Assembly: GCF_003289645.1 (NCBI RefSeq)
Contig: NZ_QLYX01000001.1
Coordinates: forward strand, 434,001 to 498,000
Length of the DNA stretch: 64,000 nt
DNA from: Actinomadura craniellae
GTDB taxonomy: Bacteria; Actinomycetota; Actinomycetes; Streptosporangiales; Streptosporangiaceae
Direction: 5' to 3'
In this document: positions 51,068 through 59,583 of the stretch, piece by piece
Position numbering within the stretch: the stretch's first letter is position 1
Layout: every line of letters starts with the position of its first letter
Notes under the pieces: model-generated
What the model was told of the DNA's origin: nothing
What the model saw: only the letters and a program-made list of their open reading frames with translations
Databases searched by the model: none
Translations under genes and position numbers: made by a program

Positions 51068-52110
51068 GGCCCCGACGCGCCGTCACGGCCGCCCTGCTCG
51101 GCCTCGGCCTGCTGCTCTCGGCCGGCGGGTGCTCCGTGCTCGGCACGCCCGGCGGCTACCGGGTGGTCGTGTACTTCACCAAGGCGCCGTCCCTGTACGA
51201 GAAGTCCCGGGTGAAGGTCATGGGAGCCGACTCGGGCGACGTGAAGGACGTCCGGATCGAGGGCCGGAAGGTCCGGGTGGAACTGCTGGTCGACGATCAT
51301 GTGCCGCTTCCGGCCGACGTGCGCGCCACCATCGCCGCGGAGAGCGCGATCGGCGAGCGCAGCGTCATCCTGTACCCGCCCTGGAAACCGGGGATGAAGC
51401 GGGCCGCCCCCGGTGCGGTCGTACCGGTCGACCGCACCGAACCCCCCGTCGAGATCGACGAGGTGCTGAACTCCTTCACCGACCTGGCCGACTCCCTGGA
51501 CCCCACCAAGGTGCGGGGGCTCCTGCACACCGGTGCCGAACTCCTCGACGGCCGCGGCAAGAGCGTCAACGACGCGCTGGCCACCACCACGGACCTCGCC
51601 AGCGGTCTCGCGGCCCAGGACGAGCAGATCACGGCGGCCGCGACCGGACTGCGCGACCTCGCGACCTCACTCAACAAGCATGACGCCGGCCTGCGCCGGC
51701 TCATCGACGCGTTCAGCGCGACCAGCGCGCAACTGGCGGACGAGCGGACCCGGCTGAAGAACCTGCTCGTCGGGCTGACGACGCTCATCCGCAAGGGCCA
51801 GGTGGTCGTCACCGCCTACCGCGAGACGCTACCCACCACGGTCTCCCAGGCGTCGTCGCTGGTCATGACCCTGAAGGCCAACAGCGCCGCGCTGTCGCAG
51901 GCCATGGTCGGTCTGGCGCGCTTCACCGACGCGATGGAGAACGCCTGGGACCGGAAGACCCACACGATCGCCGTCCGGGTCCAGCTGAACGCGACCCTGC
52001 GGATCTGGCTTCAGCCGATCTTCGACCAGATGGGCTGGGGCCGGGTGCCCTGCCTGGACAAGCCGATCGGCAACTGTCCGAAGACGATCGAGCGGAGGGG
52101 ACGGCCGTGA
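51064..52110 (+). CDS. mceD: Mce family protein, position D (predicted lipoprotein)
   Basis: The 348-residue protein carries a signal peptide with a lipobox (LLSAGGC, Cys near residue 23) instead of the uncleaved membrane helix usual for this position. The Mce domain lies at about residues 32-115 (YRVVVYFTKAPSLYEKS, RVKVMGADSGDVKDV), and a helical tail follows. A lipid anchor would tether it to the outer face of the membrane. The next gene also encodes a lipoprotein. It overlaps both neighbours by four bases (ATGA and GTGA). Confidence 0.9.
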   Translation: MRPRRAVTAALLGLGLLLSAGGCSVLGTPGGYRVVVYFTKAPSLYEKSRVKVMGADSGDVKDVRIEGRKVRVELLVDDHVPLPADVRATIAAESAIGERSVILYPPWKPGMKRAAPGAVVPVDRTEPPVEIDEVLNSFTDLADSLDPTKVRGLLHTGAELLDGRGKSVNDALATTTDLASGLAAQDEQITAAATGLRDLATSLNKHDAGLRRLIDAFSATSAQLADERTRLKNLLVGLTTLIRKGQVVVTAYRETLPTTVSQASSLVMTLKANSAALSQAMVGLARFTDAMENAWDRKTHTIAVRVQLNATLRIWLQPIFDQMGWGRVPCLDKPIGNCPKTIERRGRP

Positions 52111-53099
52111 GACGTGTCCTGGCGGTGCTGCTCGCCCTCACCGTGACGGCGGGCTGCTCCCTGCAGACCCTGGGCGCCCCCAAGGGCGGGCTGACCCTGT
52201 ACGCGGTCTTCGACGACGTGCAGAACCTCGTGGTGGGGCACGGCGTCCAGATGCACGACGTCCATGTCGGCTCGGTGACCAATATCCGGCTCCAGGGGTA
52301 CCGCGCGCGGGTGACGCTCTCCCTGGTCGACGACACGCGGGTGCCGGCCGGAACCAGCGCCACCATCGCCAAGACCAGCCTGCTCGGGGAGAACTACGTC
52401 CGGCTGACCCCGCCCTCCGGGCACGCGCCGTACACCGCCGCCGCGCTGACCAGCGGCGCCGAGATCACCCGGACGGGCCTCCAACCCGACCTGGAAGTGA
52501 TCACCGCGCGCGTCGGGCCGGTGCTCGCCGCGCTCGGCGGGGAGAACCTGGACGACATCGTCGGCGGGCTCTCCTCCGGCCTCGGCGGATCGGGCCCGCA
52601 ACTGCACCGGATCATCGAAGAGGCCGCGGAGATCTCCGACAGCTACGCCGCCGCCGGCAAGGACCTGCGCGACGTGATCGACGGGATGGGACGGCTCAGC
52701 ACGTCCCTGGCCGCGGAGGCCCCCGACCTGGACCGGCTGCCCGGCTCCCTGGTGGAGATGACCGCCCGGGTCCGCAAGGACCGTGCCGAGCTGAAGAAGG
52801 CCCTGACCGGGCTGACCGACCTCGCCCGGTCGGCCAACTCCGTGATCCAGGAACGGCACGGTGCCCGGCTGCGGGCGATGCTGCTGCGGCTCGACGCGGT
52901 CCTCACCACGATGATCCGCGGCCGGGACCAGCTGAAGACCGTGACCAGGGACCTGCTCACCAAGCTCGTCGACACCCCGCGCATCACCCATGAGGGGCAG
53001 GCGCTCGCCTTCGTGTGGGTCGGCGGGTTCCTGCCGGGCCAGGCCGCGCCCCGGCCCGACTTCAACACGCAGATCCGGCAACTGCTGGCACCGAGATAG
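52107..53099 (+). CDS. mceE: Mce family lipoprotein, position E
   Basis: The 330-residue protein has a short signal peptide with lipobox VTAGC (Cys near residue 17). The Mce domain is at about residues 28-110 (LTLYAVFDDVQNLVVGHGV, QMHDVHVGSVTNI), followed by helical segments. In mycobacterial operons MceE (LprK-type) is the lipoprotein of the set, so this assignment is firm by position and signal. The GTG start at 52107 overlaps the mceD stop. The gene is followed by six bases and an AGGAGG ribosome site for mceF. Confidence 0.92.
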   Translation: MRRVLAVLLALTVTAGCSLQTLGAPKGGLTLYAVFDDVQNLVVGHGVQMHDVHVGSVTNIRLQGYRARVTLSLVDDTRVPAGTSATIAKTSLLGENYVRLTPPSGHAPYTAAALTSGAEITRTGLQPDLEVITARVGPVLAALGGENLDDIVGGLSSGLGGSGPQLHRIIEEAAEISDSYAAAGKDLRDVIDGMGRLSTSLAAEAPDLDRLPGSLVEMTARVRKDRAELKKALTGLTDLARSANSVIQERHGARLRAMLLRLDAVLTTMIRGRDQLKTVTRDLLTKLVDTPRITHEGQALAFVWVGGFLPGQAAPRPDFNTQIRQLLAPR

Positions 53100-53108
53100 G
53101 AGGCCGTG

Positions 53109-54404
53109 ATGAAGCCGCGCATCCTGCTGAACCTGGGCGTCTTCGCCGTCATCGCCACGGTCATGATCACCTGGGCGGTGCTGACCCTGCTGCCGATCCG
53201 CTTCGGCGAGAAGCCGTTCCGGGTCGAGGTGGAGTTCGCCTCCTCGCCCGGCCTGCGTTCCGGCCTCGAAGTCGACTACCTGGGTGTGCCGATCGGGCAG
53301 GTCGACACGATCCGGCTGCGGCCGGGCCGGGTGAACGTCTCGTTGCTCATCGACGCCGGGACCGAGGTCCCCGGGAACGTGATCGCCCAGGTCTTCCGCA
53401 AGTCCGCGGTCGGCGAACCCTACGTGGAGCTGAGCTCGCCGCCCTCGGCCGCCGCGGCACCGCGGCTCGCGGACGGGGACGTCATCCCGCTCGCGCGCAC
53501 CACCTCCGCCGTGCAGTACCAGCGGTTGTTCGACAGCGCCGGGAAGATGCTGGGCGCGGTCGAGCCCGCCGACCTGAAGACGGTCACCCGGGAGCTGTCG
53601 GTCGGTCTCAACGGCCGGGGGCAGGACCTTCGCGACACCCTCGCCGACCTCGACCACGCCACCAAGACCATCGCCGATCAGGCGGGCGTGCTCGACGCCC
53701 TGGCGGTCCAGCTGACCGCCCTGGCGGGCACCCTCTCCGCCAAGGGCCCGCAGCTCGCCGCCGGAACGAACGACCTGGCGGCCTTCACCGCCACGCTCCG
53801 TGACTCCCGCAAGAGCATCGACGCCCTCCTCACCGACGCGCCCGGATTCCTCGACCAGACGAACGCGCTGCTGAAGGACTCCCGGCCCGGTCTGCGGTGC
53901 CTGTTCACCGCGCTGGGCACACCGGCGCCCTCCCTCTTCAACCAGCGCAACTCCCAGGCGGTCCACCACGCCATGAGCCAGATGCACGGGACGATTCCCG
54001 GGCTCCTCGACGATGTCGCCACCGTGCGGCCCGAAAGCACCTACATCCGGCTCAAGCTGCTCCTGACCGTCGGGGGACCGGTTCCGAACGCCCAGGAGTA
54101 TCCCGAGCGGCTGCCCGGCGCCACCGTTCCGCCGCAGTACATCTGCCGCGACACCGCCGCCACCCGGAACGCCGAGCAGCCCGGCCAGGGGAACCGGAAC
54201 CGCCCGGCCGGGAAGCCCGCCGGCACGGAGGTGGACCGGGTCTTCAAGACCATCGCGCCCACGCCCGCCGCGGCGGCGGAGGACGGGGACGATCGCTGGC
54301 TCCCGCTGCTGCCGCCGATCGCCGCCGCCCTGATCTTGCTCGGTACCGCCGCCCACACCGTCCGCAGGATGCGTAACCGGCCCCATCGGAGGAAGAACGC
54401 ATGA
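53109..54404 (+). CDS. mceF: Mce family protein, position F
   Basis: The 431-residue protein begins with a membrane helix (LLNLGVFAVIATVMITWAV). The Mce domain is at about residues 35-115 (FRVEVEFASSPGLRSGLEV, DYLGVPIGQVDTI), then helical segments follow. It ends with a second, C-terminal membrane helix (LPLLPPIAAALILLGTAAHTV). ATG 53109 is taken because AGGAGG lies five bases before it; GTG 53106 would be too close. It is the longest of the six, as is usual for MceF. It overlaps mam by four bases. Confidence 0.9.
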   Translation: MKPRILLNLGVFAVIATVMITWAVLTLLPIRFGEKPFRVEVEFASSPGLRSGLEVDYLGVPIGQVDTIRLRPGRVNVSLLIDAGTEVPGNVIAQVFRKSAVGEPYVELSSPPSAAAAPRLADGDVIPLARTTSAVQYQRLFDSAGKMLGAVEPADLKTVTRELSVGLNGRGQDLRDTLADLDHATKTIADQAGVLDALAVQLTALAGTLSAKGPQLAAGTNDLAAFTATLRDSRKSIDALLTDAPGFLDQTNALLKDSRPGLRCLFTALGTPAPSLFNQRNSQAVHHAMSQMHGTIPGLLDDVATVRPESTYIRLKLLLTVGGPVPNAQEYPERLPGATVPPQYICRDTAATRNAEQPGQGNRNRPAGKPAGTEVDRVFKTIAPTPAAAAEDGDDRWLPLLPPIAAALILLGTAAHTVRRMRNRPHRRKNA

Positions 54405-55309
54405 CCGCCAAGACCACTGGCAAGCCGTCCCCGTCCGACACCGCGCGGGAGGACGCGGAGCAGCCCGCCGACACCGGTTCGGTCGCCGCCGATTCCGAGC
54501 AGGAGGCGCGGGATACGGGGGTCGAGGACGCCGGGCAGGAGGTGGCAGCCGAGGAGGCGGTGCCGGAGGAGGCGGTGTCCGAAGACGCGGAATCCGAGGA
54601 CACGGAGCCCAAGGACACGGAATCCAAGGACGCGAAGCCCGAGGACACGAAGCCCAAGGACACGGAATCCGAGGACGCGGTGTCCGAGAAGGCGGTGCCC
54701 GCCGCGGGCGGGCGGATGCGCAGGCCGAACCTGCCGACCGGGACGTCGCGGCGGCTGGCGGTGGCGGCTCTCGCCCTGGTGTTCGCCACCGCCGTGGTCA
54801 CGGCGGTGATCCAGTGGCGTGAGTCCGACCGGCTCGCCACCCGGGACCAGACCGAGCAGCAGGTGCGTGACCGGTCCGCCGAGTTCGGCCGGGCCCTGCT
54901 GGCCTACAACCACACCGACCTGCCCGGAGCGCGGGCCCGCATCCGTGGCCTGACGTCCGCCGACTTCGGGCGCACCTACGAGACGGCCTTCGACGGGCTC
55001 GCCGAAGTCATCACCAAGTACCGGGCGAACGCCACCGCCACCGTCCGCGACACCTACCTCAACGCCTTCGACGGGCAGAACGCCAAGACCCTCGTCGTCC
55101 TGGACAGCGAGGTCCGCAGCACCATGGGCGTGCGCCGGGTGCTGGGCACCAAGCTCCTCCTGGAGTTGGTGCTGGAGCGGGGAGCCTGGCGGGTCGACGG
55201 CCTGACGACTCTGCCCGCCGACGACGAAACCCTGACCAAGCCCGACGGGACCGTCGAGAAGCCGCAGCAGAACGGGGTCGTGGCGCCCAGCCCGCAGCCG
55301 TCCCCCTGA
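54401..55309 (+). CDS. mam: Mce-associated membrane protein with acidic N-terminal repeats
   Basis: The 302-residue protein has a disordered, very acidic N-terminal arm of about 105 residues, then a membrane helix near residues 115-138 (LAVAALALVFATAVVTAVI). A C-terminal domain of the Mam/SnoaL-like type follows (FGRALLAYNHTDLPGARARI, VRDTYLNAFDGQNAKTLVVLD, split here). Mam proteins stabilise or assist Mce complexes. The arm contains short repeats of the form SEDxExKDxE (54571-54690), with a matching repeated DNA pattern. The start overlaps the mceF stop. It appears to be the last gene of the operon. Confidence 0.87.
   Translation: MTAKTTGKPSPSDTAREDAEQPADTGSVAADSEQEARDTGVEDAGQEVAAEEAVPEEAVSEDAESEDTEPKDTESKDAKPEDTKPKDTESEDAVSEKAVPAAGGRMRRPNLPTGTSRRLAVAALALVFATAVVTAVIQWRESDRLATRDQTEQQVRDRSAEFGRALLAYNHTDLPGARARIRGLTSADFGRTYETAFDGLAEVITKYRANATATVRDTYLNAFDGQNAKTLVVLDSEVRSTMGVRRVLGTKLLLELVLERGAWRVDGLTTLPADDETLTKPDGTVEKPQQNGVVAPSPQPSP
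54571..54690 (+). repeat. In-gene short tandem repeats encoding acidic Glu/Asp/Lys segments
   Basis: Degenerate 12- to 15-base units of the type GAGGACACGGAATCC and AAGGACACGGAATCC recur, encoding alternating ED and KD pairs. Such repeats can expand and contract by slippage without breaking the frame. Confidence 0.7.
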
Positions 55310-55410
55310 CGGGCCGGCAGGCGCGGACCACCCACGCCGAGGGCGCAAGATCCACGCTCCCTGCGGCGTGTTATCGTGGCGCTTGCATTACGAATGTTGC
55401 TCTCGAAAAA

Positions 55411-55427
55411 TGAGAGGAAGCCTCTCA
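55411..55427 (+). promoter_or_regulatory. Inverted repeat over the ribosome site of the thioesterase gene
   Basis: TGAGAGG-AAG-CCTCTCA is a perfect 7-base hairpin ending one base before ATG 55428, and its first arm contains the purine-rich ribosome site. It could be a protein operator or an mRNA hairpin that limits translation. Confidence 0.6.
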
Positions 55428-56246
55428 ATGGGGGATATCGAGGCTCACCAGCGGGAAGCGGGCACGGGCGCGGACGGCCACGCGGAGCCGCGTACCCACA
55501 TCGTCAGCGAGCTCGGCATGGCGGTCCGGCTCGTGGGCGACGAACTGCACGGCAGCGCTCCCGTGGTCCCCGAGATGTACGTGCCGGGGACCGGTTTCGT
55601 GCGGACGTCGATCCTCGCCACCTGGGCCGACGTGCTCGCGGGCATGCTCATCGGCGGGCTCCTGGCCCCCCGCGTCCCGGTGACGCTCGAACTGGCCGTC
55701 GACCTGTACGGAGAGCCCCCCGCCTGCGCGAGCCTGCACGGGGTGGGGCGGATCATCAAGGCGGGGCGGTCGGTCGCGGTCGCCAGCGTCGACTTCACCA
55801 CCGACGGCGGCGAGCCCGTCGCCATGGGGACGGCGTCGTTCATGGCCGCCCCCGACGTCACGCTCACCCTGCCTCCCCTCGCCACCACCCTCGCCGGGAG
55901 GCACGCCGGCGGCCCGCTGACGGCCCCCTTCGCCGAGCGGGCCGGATGCGAGCGCCGCGAGCCGGGTGTCGCGGTGCTCGCCAGATCCGACGACGCGCTC
56001 AACGCCTCGCACACGATCCAGGGCGGCCTCATCGCGCTCGCCGCGGAGGAGGCGGTGCTCTCGCGGGCGCCGGGGACCACCCTGGCGTCGCTCGCGATGC
56101 GGTACCTGCGGCCGGCGCGCGTCGGCCCGCTCGTGGCCACGGCGGCCGTGCACGGCGATCTCGCCCGGGTCGACGTGCGCGACGCCGGCAGCGACGGCCG
56201 CCTCACCGTCTCCGCGACGACGCGGACCTTCCCGCCCCGGGGCTGA
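55428..56246 (+). CDS. Thioesterase-family protein with two hotdog domains
   Basis: The 272-residue protein has the layout of double-hotdog acyl-CoA thioesterases: an N-terminal hotdog domain (about residues 20-125; LATWADVLAGMLIGG helix, GRIIKAGRSVAVASVDF strands) and a second one (about 175-270; TIQGGLIALAAEEAVL, then AMRYLRPARVGPLVATAAV). PaaI-like thioesterases have this pattern. It should hydrolyse an acyl-CoA or aryl-CoA intermediate in the cytoplasm. ATG 55428 is preferred over ATG 55410, which lies in the hairpin. It follows the mce operon by 118 bases and converges with the P450 gene. Confidence 0.8.
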   Translation: MGDIEAHQREAGTGADGHAEPRTHIVSELGMAVRLVGDELHGSAPVVPEMYVPGTGFVRTSILATWADVLAGMLIGGLLAPRVPVTLELAVDLYGEPPACASLHGVGRIIKAGRSVAVASVDFTTDGGEPVAMGTASFMAAPDVTLTLPPLATTLAGRHAGGPLTAPFAERAGCERREPGVAVLARSDDALNASHTIQGGLIALAAEEAVLSRAPGTTLASLAMRYLRPARVGPLVATAAVHGDLARVDVRDAGSDGRLTVSATTRTFPPRG

Positions 56247-56257
56247 ACCGGGTTCCG

Positions 56258-56271
56258 CCCGGCGGGCCGGG
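56258..56271. terminator. Small GC hairpin between converging genes
   Basis: CCCGGC-GG-GCCGGG is a 6-base-pair stem between the thioesterase and P450 stops. It may act as a weak terminator; the loop of two bases is unusually small. Confidence 0.4.
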
Positions 56272-56283
56272 GCGGGCGCGGTG

Positions 56284-57477
56284 TCAGCCGAGGACGAGCG
56301 GCAGGGTCTCCCAGCCGCGGACGGTCGAGGTCTGCGCCATCCTGGCGTTGTCCCAGTCCACGTCCCATCGGGGGAAGCGGCGCAGGATCTCCTCCACCGC
56401 CACCCGGCCCTCCAGCCGGGCCAGCGCCGCACCCAGGCAGAAGTGGACGCCGTGGCCGAAGGTGAGCTGCTGGCCGATGCGGCGGTGGATGTCGAACCGG
56501 TCCGGGTCGGGGTGGCGGCGCTCGTCGCGGTTGGCGGAGGCCACCAGGAAGAGGACGGCGCTGCCCGCGGGCACGGTCCGGCCGTGGAACTCGGTGTCCG
56601 CGGTGACGTAGCGGGCGATGGACGGGCCGGTCGGCTCGAACCGCAGGAGTTCCTCGATCGTGTTGGGGATCAGCGACGGGTCGTCCACGAGTTCCTGGCG
56701 CTGGTCGGGGTGGTCGGACAGGACGGCCCCGGCCCAGCCGATGAGCCGGCCCGTCGTCTCGTTGCCGGCGCCCGCGACGACCGTGATGTAGGTGACGACC
56801 TCGTCCCGGGTGAGCGTGCGCCGCGTGCCGTTCTCGTCCTCGAACTCGGCGTTCATCAGGTCGGTCATCAGGTCGTCGGAGGGGTTCTCGCGGCGCCAGT
56901 CGAGGTAGTCGACGAGCGTCTCGTTGTTGGGGATCGCGCCGTCCGTGAAGTCCATCTGCCCGCTGCCCTCGGTGCGCAGGTTCTCGTCGGTCGCGTCGCG
57001 GATGGCCGCCTGGTCGGCCTCGGGGATGCCGAGGAGCATGCCGATCACGCGCATCGGCATTTCGGCGCCGACGGCGGCGACGAGGTCGAAGCGGTCCGTG
57101 CCCACCAGCGGGTCGAGGGTGCGCGCGCAGAAGTCCCGCACCTGCGGTTCCAGTTCGCTGATCTTGCGCGGGGTGAAGATGCGGGCGAGCAGCCGGCGGT
57201 GGATGTCGTGGACCCGGGGGTCTTCGAAGATGACCGTGCCCGAGGGAATCTCGATATCCGATTTGATCAGCTCGAGGATGTTGCCGCGGGCCGAGGAGAA
57301 CGTCTTCCAGTCCGGCAGGCTCTGCTCGACGTCGGCATGCCGGCTCACCGCGTAGAAGTCGTACTTCTCGTTGTAGTACAGCGGCGCCTCCTCCCTGAGC
57401 CGGCGGTACACCGGATACGGGTCCCGCATGAATCTGAAATCGTAGGGATCCCAGTAGACAGAGTCATCCGTGCTCAC
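56284..57477 (-). CDS. Cytochrome P450
   Basis: The 397-residue bacterial P450 has the I-helix oxygen-binding motif AGAGNETTGRL, the K-helix ExxR (EELLR), and the haem-binding loop FGHGVHFCLGAALARLE with the cysteine ligand at position 347. Its length is normal for class I bacterial P450s that need separate ferredoxin and reductase, which are not in the window. The start is GTG 57477 with GGAGG seven bases upstream. The substrate is unknown; context suggests a hydrophobic ring or chain. A clear promoter (57627-57655) lies upstream. It is divergent from the second TetR twin. Confidence 0.93.
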   Translation of the reverse strand: MSTDDSVYWDPYDFRFMRDPYPVYRRLREEAPLYYNEKYDFYAVSRHADVEQSLPDWKTFSSARGNILELIKSDIEIPSGTVIFEDPRVHDIHRRLLARIFTPRKISELEPQVRDFCARTLDPLVGTDRFDLVAAVGAEMPMRVIGMLLGIPEADQAAIRDATDENLRTEGSGQMDFTDGAIPNNETLVDYLDWRRENPSDDLMTDLMNAEFEDENGTRRTLTRDEVVTYITVVAGAGNETTGRLIGWAGAVLSDHPDQRQELVDDPSLIPNTIEELLRFEPTGPSIARYVTADTEFHGRTVPAGSAVLFLVASANRDERRHPDPDRFDIHRRIGQQLTFGHGVHFCLGAALARLEGRVAVEEILRRFPRWDVDWDNARMAQTSTVRGWETLPLVLG

Positions 57478-57821
57478 TCGCGTTCCTCCGCGTCTCGCGT
57501 CGGCGCTGCATTGACGGGGCGTTTGATTTCTTGCATGCTCACGCGAATCGATCAGCTGGCCACCGCCATTTACGGAAGGATTTTCCGGACCGTGCTGAGC
57601 GGTCGCACAGCGTCGATATGAAAAGGTTTGTACCACCCGGATTTCGGCTGGTCAAGAGGTGCGGTCCGCGGGCGTCCCGGGCGTCGAGTCCCGCCTCGCC
57701 TCCGCTGCCGAGCACTCGATCAGCGTGAGTTGGATCGCATGATCGGGGTCGTACCAGCAGGCCACGCTACGATGGCCAGCGAATCCAGGTGGCAGTCGTC
57801 CTAGATTGTGGAGGCAATGGC
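57478..57821. promoter_or_regulatory. P450/TetR divergent control region
   Basis: No gene is seen. On the minus strand TTGACC (57655-57650) and TACAAA (57632-57627), 17 bases apart, make a good P450 promoter with a leader of about 140 bases. CGGAA-N5-TTCCG (57573-57587) in that leader is a possible operator. On the plus strand TACGAT (57768-57773) is the TetR -10 candidate, as in the twin gene. Confidence 0.6.
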
Positions 57822-58427
57822 ATGGCGTCGTCTCGCAGGTTGGGTGCGCCGGACGCCAAGAATCGAGCCGTCCTGCTGGACGCGACGGAGCGGCTTCTGC
57901 TGGAGGAGGGGTACGCCGCGGTGAGTTCGCGGCGCGTCGCCGCCGCGGCCGGCCTCAAGCCCCAGCTCGTGCACTATTACTTCCGCAGTATGGACGAGTT
58001 GTTCATGGCTGTTTTGCAGCGCCGCTCCGAGGAGGCGCTCCGATATCAGGCCGAGGCGCTGGCGTCGCCGCAGCCATTGTGGGCGTTGTGGGAGTTCAGC
58101 ACCGAGCTGGAGCCCAGTTCGCTGACGATGGAACTCGTGGGCCTGGCCAGCCAGCGCAAGACGATCCGCGCGGAGATCGCGCGGTATGCCGACCAGTTCC
58201 GCCGCGACCAGCTCGAGGTCGTGTCCGATCTGGTGCGGCGCTACGAGGTCGATACGGACGAGTTCTCGGCCGGCGCGCTGGTGGTGATCATGACGGGCGT
58301 CTCGCGGATCATCATGATGGAGAAGGCGCTGGGCATGTCCACCGGTCACGACGACGCCCTCGCGCTCGTCGAACGGCACATCGAGCGCCTCGAAGGCCCG
58401 CGCGACGTCAGCCTCCGGCCGAGCTGA
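57822..58427 (+). CDS. TetR-family regulator, near-twin of the one at 45097
   Basis: The 201-residue TetR protein has helix-turn-helix residues RAVLLDATERLLLEEGYAA and VSSRRVAAAAGLKPQLVHYYF, nearly the same as in the regulator at 45097. The C-terminal domains also share ALASPQPLWALWEFSTE and IMMEKALGMS. The recognition helices differ only at one alanine/lysine, so the two may bind similar DNA. ATG 57822 follows GGAGGCAA, as in its twin. It is divergent from the P450 gene and upstream of the LLM oxidoreductase gene. It likely controls this island. Confidence 0.9.
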   Translation: MASSRRLGAPDAKNRAVLLDATERLLLEEGYAAVSSRRVAAAAGLKPQLVHYYFRSMDELFMAVLQRRSEEALRYQAEALASPQPLWALWEFSTELEPSSLTMELVGLASQRKTIRAEIARYADQFRRDQLEVVSDLVRRYEVDTDEFSAGALVVIMTGVSRIIMMEKALGMSTGHDDALALVERHIERLEGPRDVSLRPS

Positions 58428-58657
58428 CGCCCGGGAGTCCCGGCGAGCTCTGGTCGCCGGGGGCTTCGGTACCGGCCCGGGTTCCACCCGCTGGAGTTCA
58501 GGACTCCGTCCGGCCGCCGTGGCGGGGGCGTGTGCCGCCGGCGCTCCGAACCTGGTGGCGACTTTTCGTTGCGTAAGACGAGCGCCCGCGTAATCATGTG
58601 ATGGATGTCTATATGTCGAAGTGTTGATGCCCGGTCGTGGGCTGTTCGGAGCGCCAG

Positions 58658-59527
58658 ATGAGACTCGCCCTGCATATCAACGACTACTCGGGTCTCGGTG
58701 CGCCGCACCAGATGGCTCCGGCGCTGGCCCGGATCGCGAGAACGGCCGAGGACGCGGGGTTCGCCCGGCTCAGCCTGACCGACCACCTGTGGCAGATCAG
58801 CATGCTCGGCGAGGAGTACGAGCCGATGCTGGAGTCGTACACGACCCTGGGCTACCTGGCCGGGCAGACGCGGTCGATCGAGTTGCAGACCCTGGTCACC
58901 GCCGCGACCTACCGCCCGCCCGGGCTGCTCGCCAAGATCGTGACGACGCTGGACGTCCTCTCCGAGGGCCGCGCCTGGCTCGGCATCGGCGCCGGCTGGA
59001 ACGACGAGGAGGCGACCGGGCTCGGGCTGCCGTTCGGCCCGCTCGGCGAGCGGTACGCCCGGCTGGAGGAGACCATCAAGATCTGCCGCCAGATGTGGAG
59101 CGACAGCCGCGACTCCTTCGTCGGCGAGCACTACCAGCTGGCGAGCACCCTCAACTCGCCGCAGCCGCCGACCCGCCCCGGCCCGCGGATCCTCGTCGGT
59201 GGCGGCGGTGAGCGGGTGACGCTGCGGCTGGCCGCCAAGTACGCCGACGCGTTCAACGTCTTCGGTGGCCCGGACGCCGGGCAGAAGCTGACCCGGCTGC
59301 GGGAGCACTGCGCGGAGATCGGCCGCGACGCGGACGCCATCGAGAAGACCGCCGTCCTCCCGTACGCCGGCGACGGCGCGGGAGGCGTGGACGGCCTGCT
59401 GGAGGAGCTGCGGCGGCTGCACGAGCTGGGCTTCACGACGGTCTACAGCTCCGTTCCCGACGTCGCCACGATCACGCCGCTGGAGACGATCGGCGCGAAG
59501 GTGATCCCGGAGATCTCCGGCTGGTGA
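58658..59527 (+). CDS. F420-type LLM-class oxidoreductase
   Basis: The 289-residue protein is a luciferase-like monooxygenase family member with a TIM barrel. It has MRLALHINDYSGLG at the start, FARLSLTDHLWQ, TLVTAATYRPPGLLAKIVTTLD, RAWLGIGAGWNDEEATGLGL and PRILVGGGGERVTLRLAAKYAD, which match F420-dependent members in actinobacteria. It would oxidise or reduce a substrate using coenzyme F420. The ATG at 58658 has GGAG six bases before it. The 230-base leader upstream has no other gene; weak promoter-like elements near 58570-58600 are uncertain. Its stop is followed by the amidohydrolase gene after 56 bases. Confidence 0.87.
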   Translation: MRLALHINDYSGLGAPHQMAPALARIARTAEDAGFARLSLTDHLWQISMLGEEYEPMLESYTTLGYLAGQTRSIELQTLVTAATYRPPGLLAKIVTTLDVLSEGRAWLGIGAGWNDEEATGLGLPFGPLGERYARLEETIKICRQMWSDSRDSFVGEHYQLASTLNSPQPPTRPGPRILVGGGGERVTLRLAAKYADAFNVFGGPDAGQKLTRLREHCAEIGRDADAIEKTAVLPYAGDGAGGVDGLLEELRRLHELGFTTVYSSVPDVATITPLETIGAKVIPEISGW

Positions 59528-59583
59528 CCGCACACCCATCCGACCAACACGACGCACGCAATCGCATCCAGAGAGGAAACGGG

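Noticed and set aside
54571-54690. Short in-gene repeats as a CRISPR or similar array
   Set aside because: Units are 12-15 bases, degenerate, in frame and encode an acidic protein arm; no spacers.
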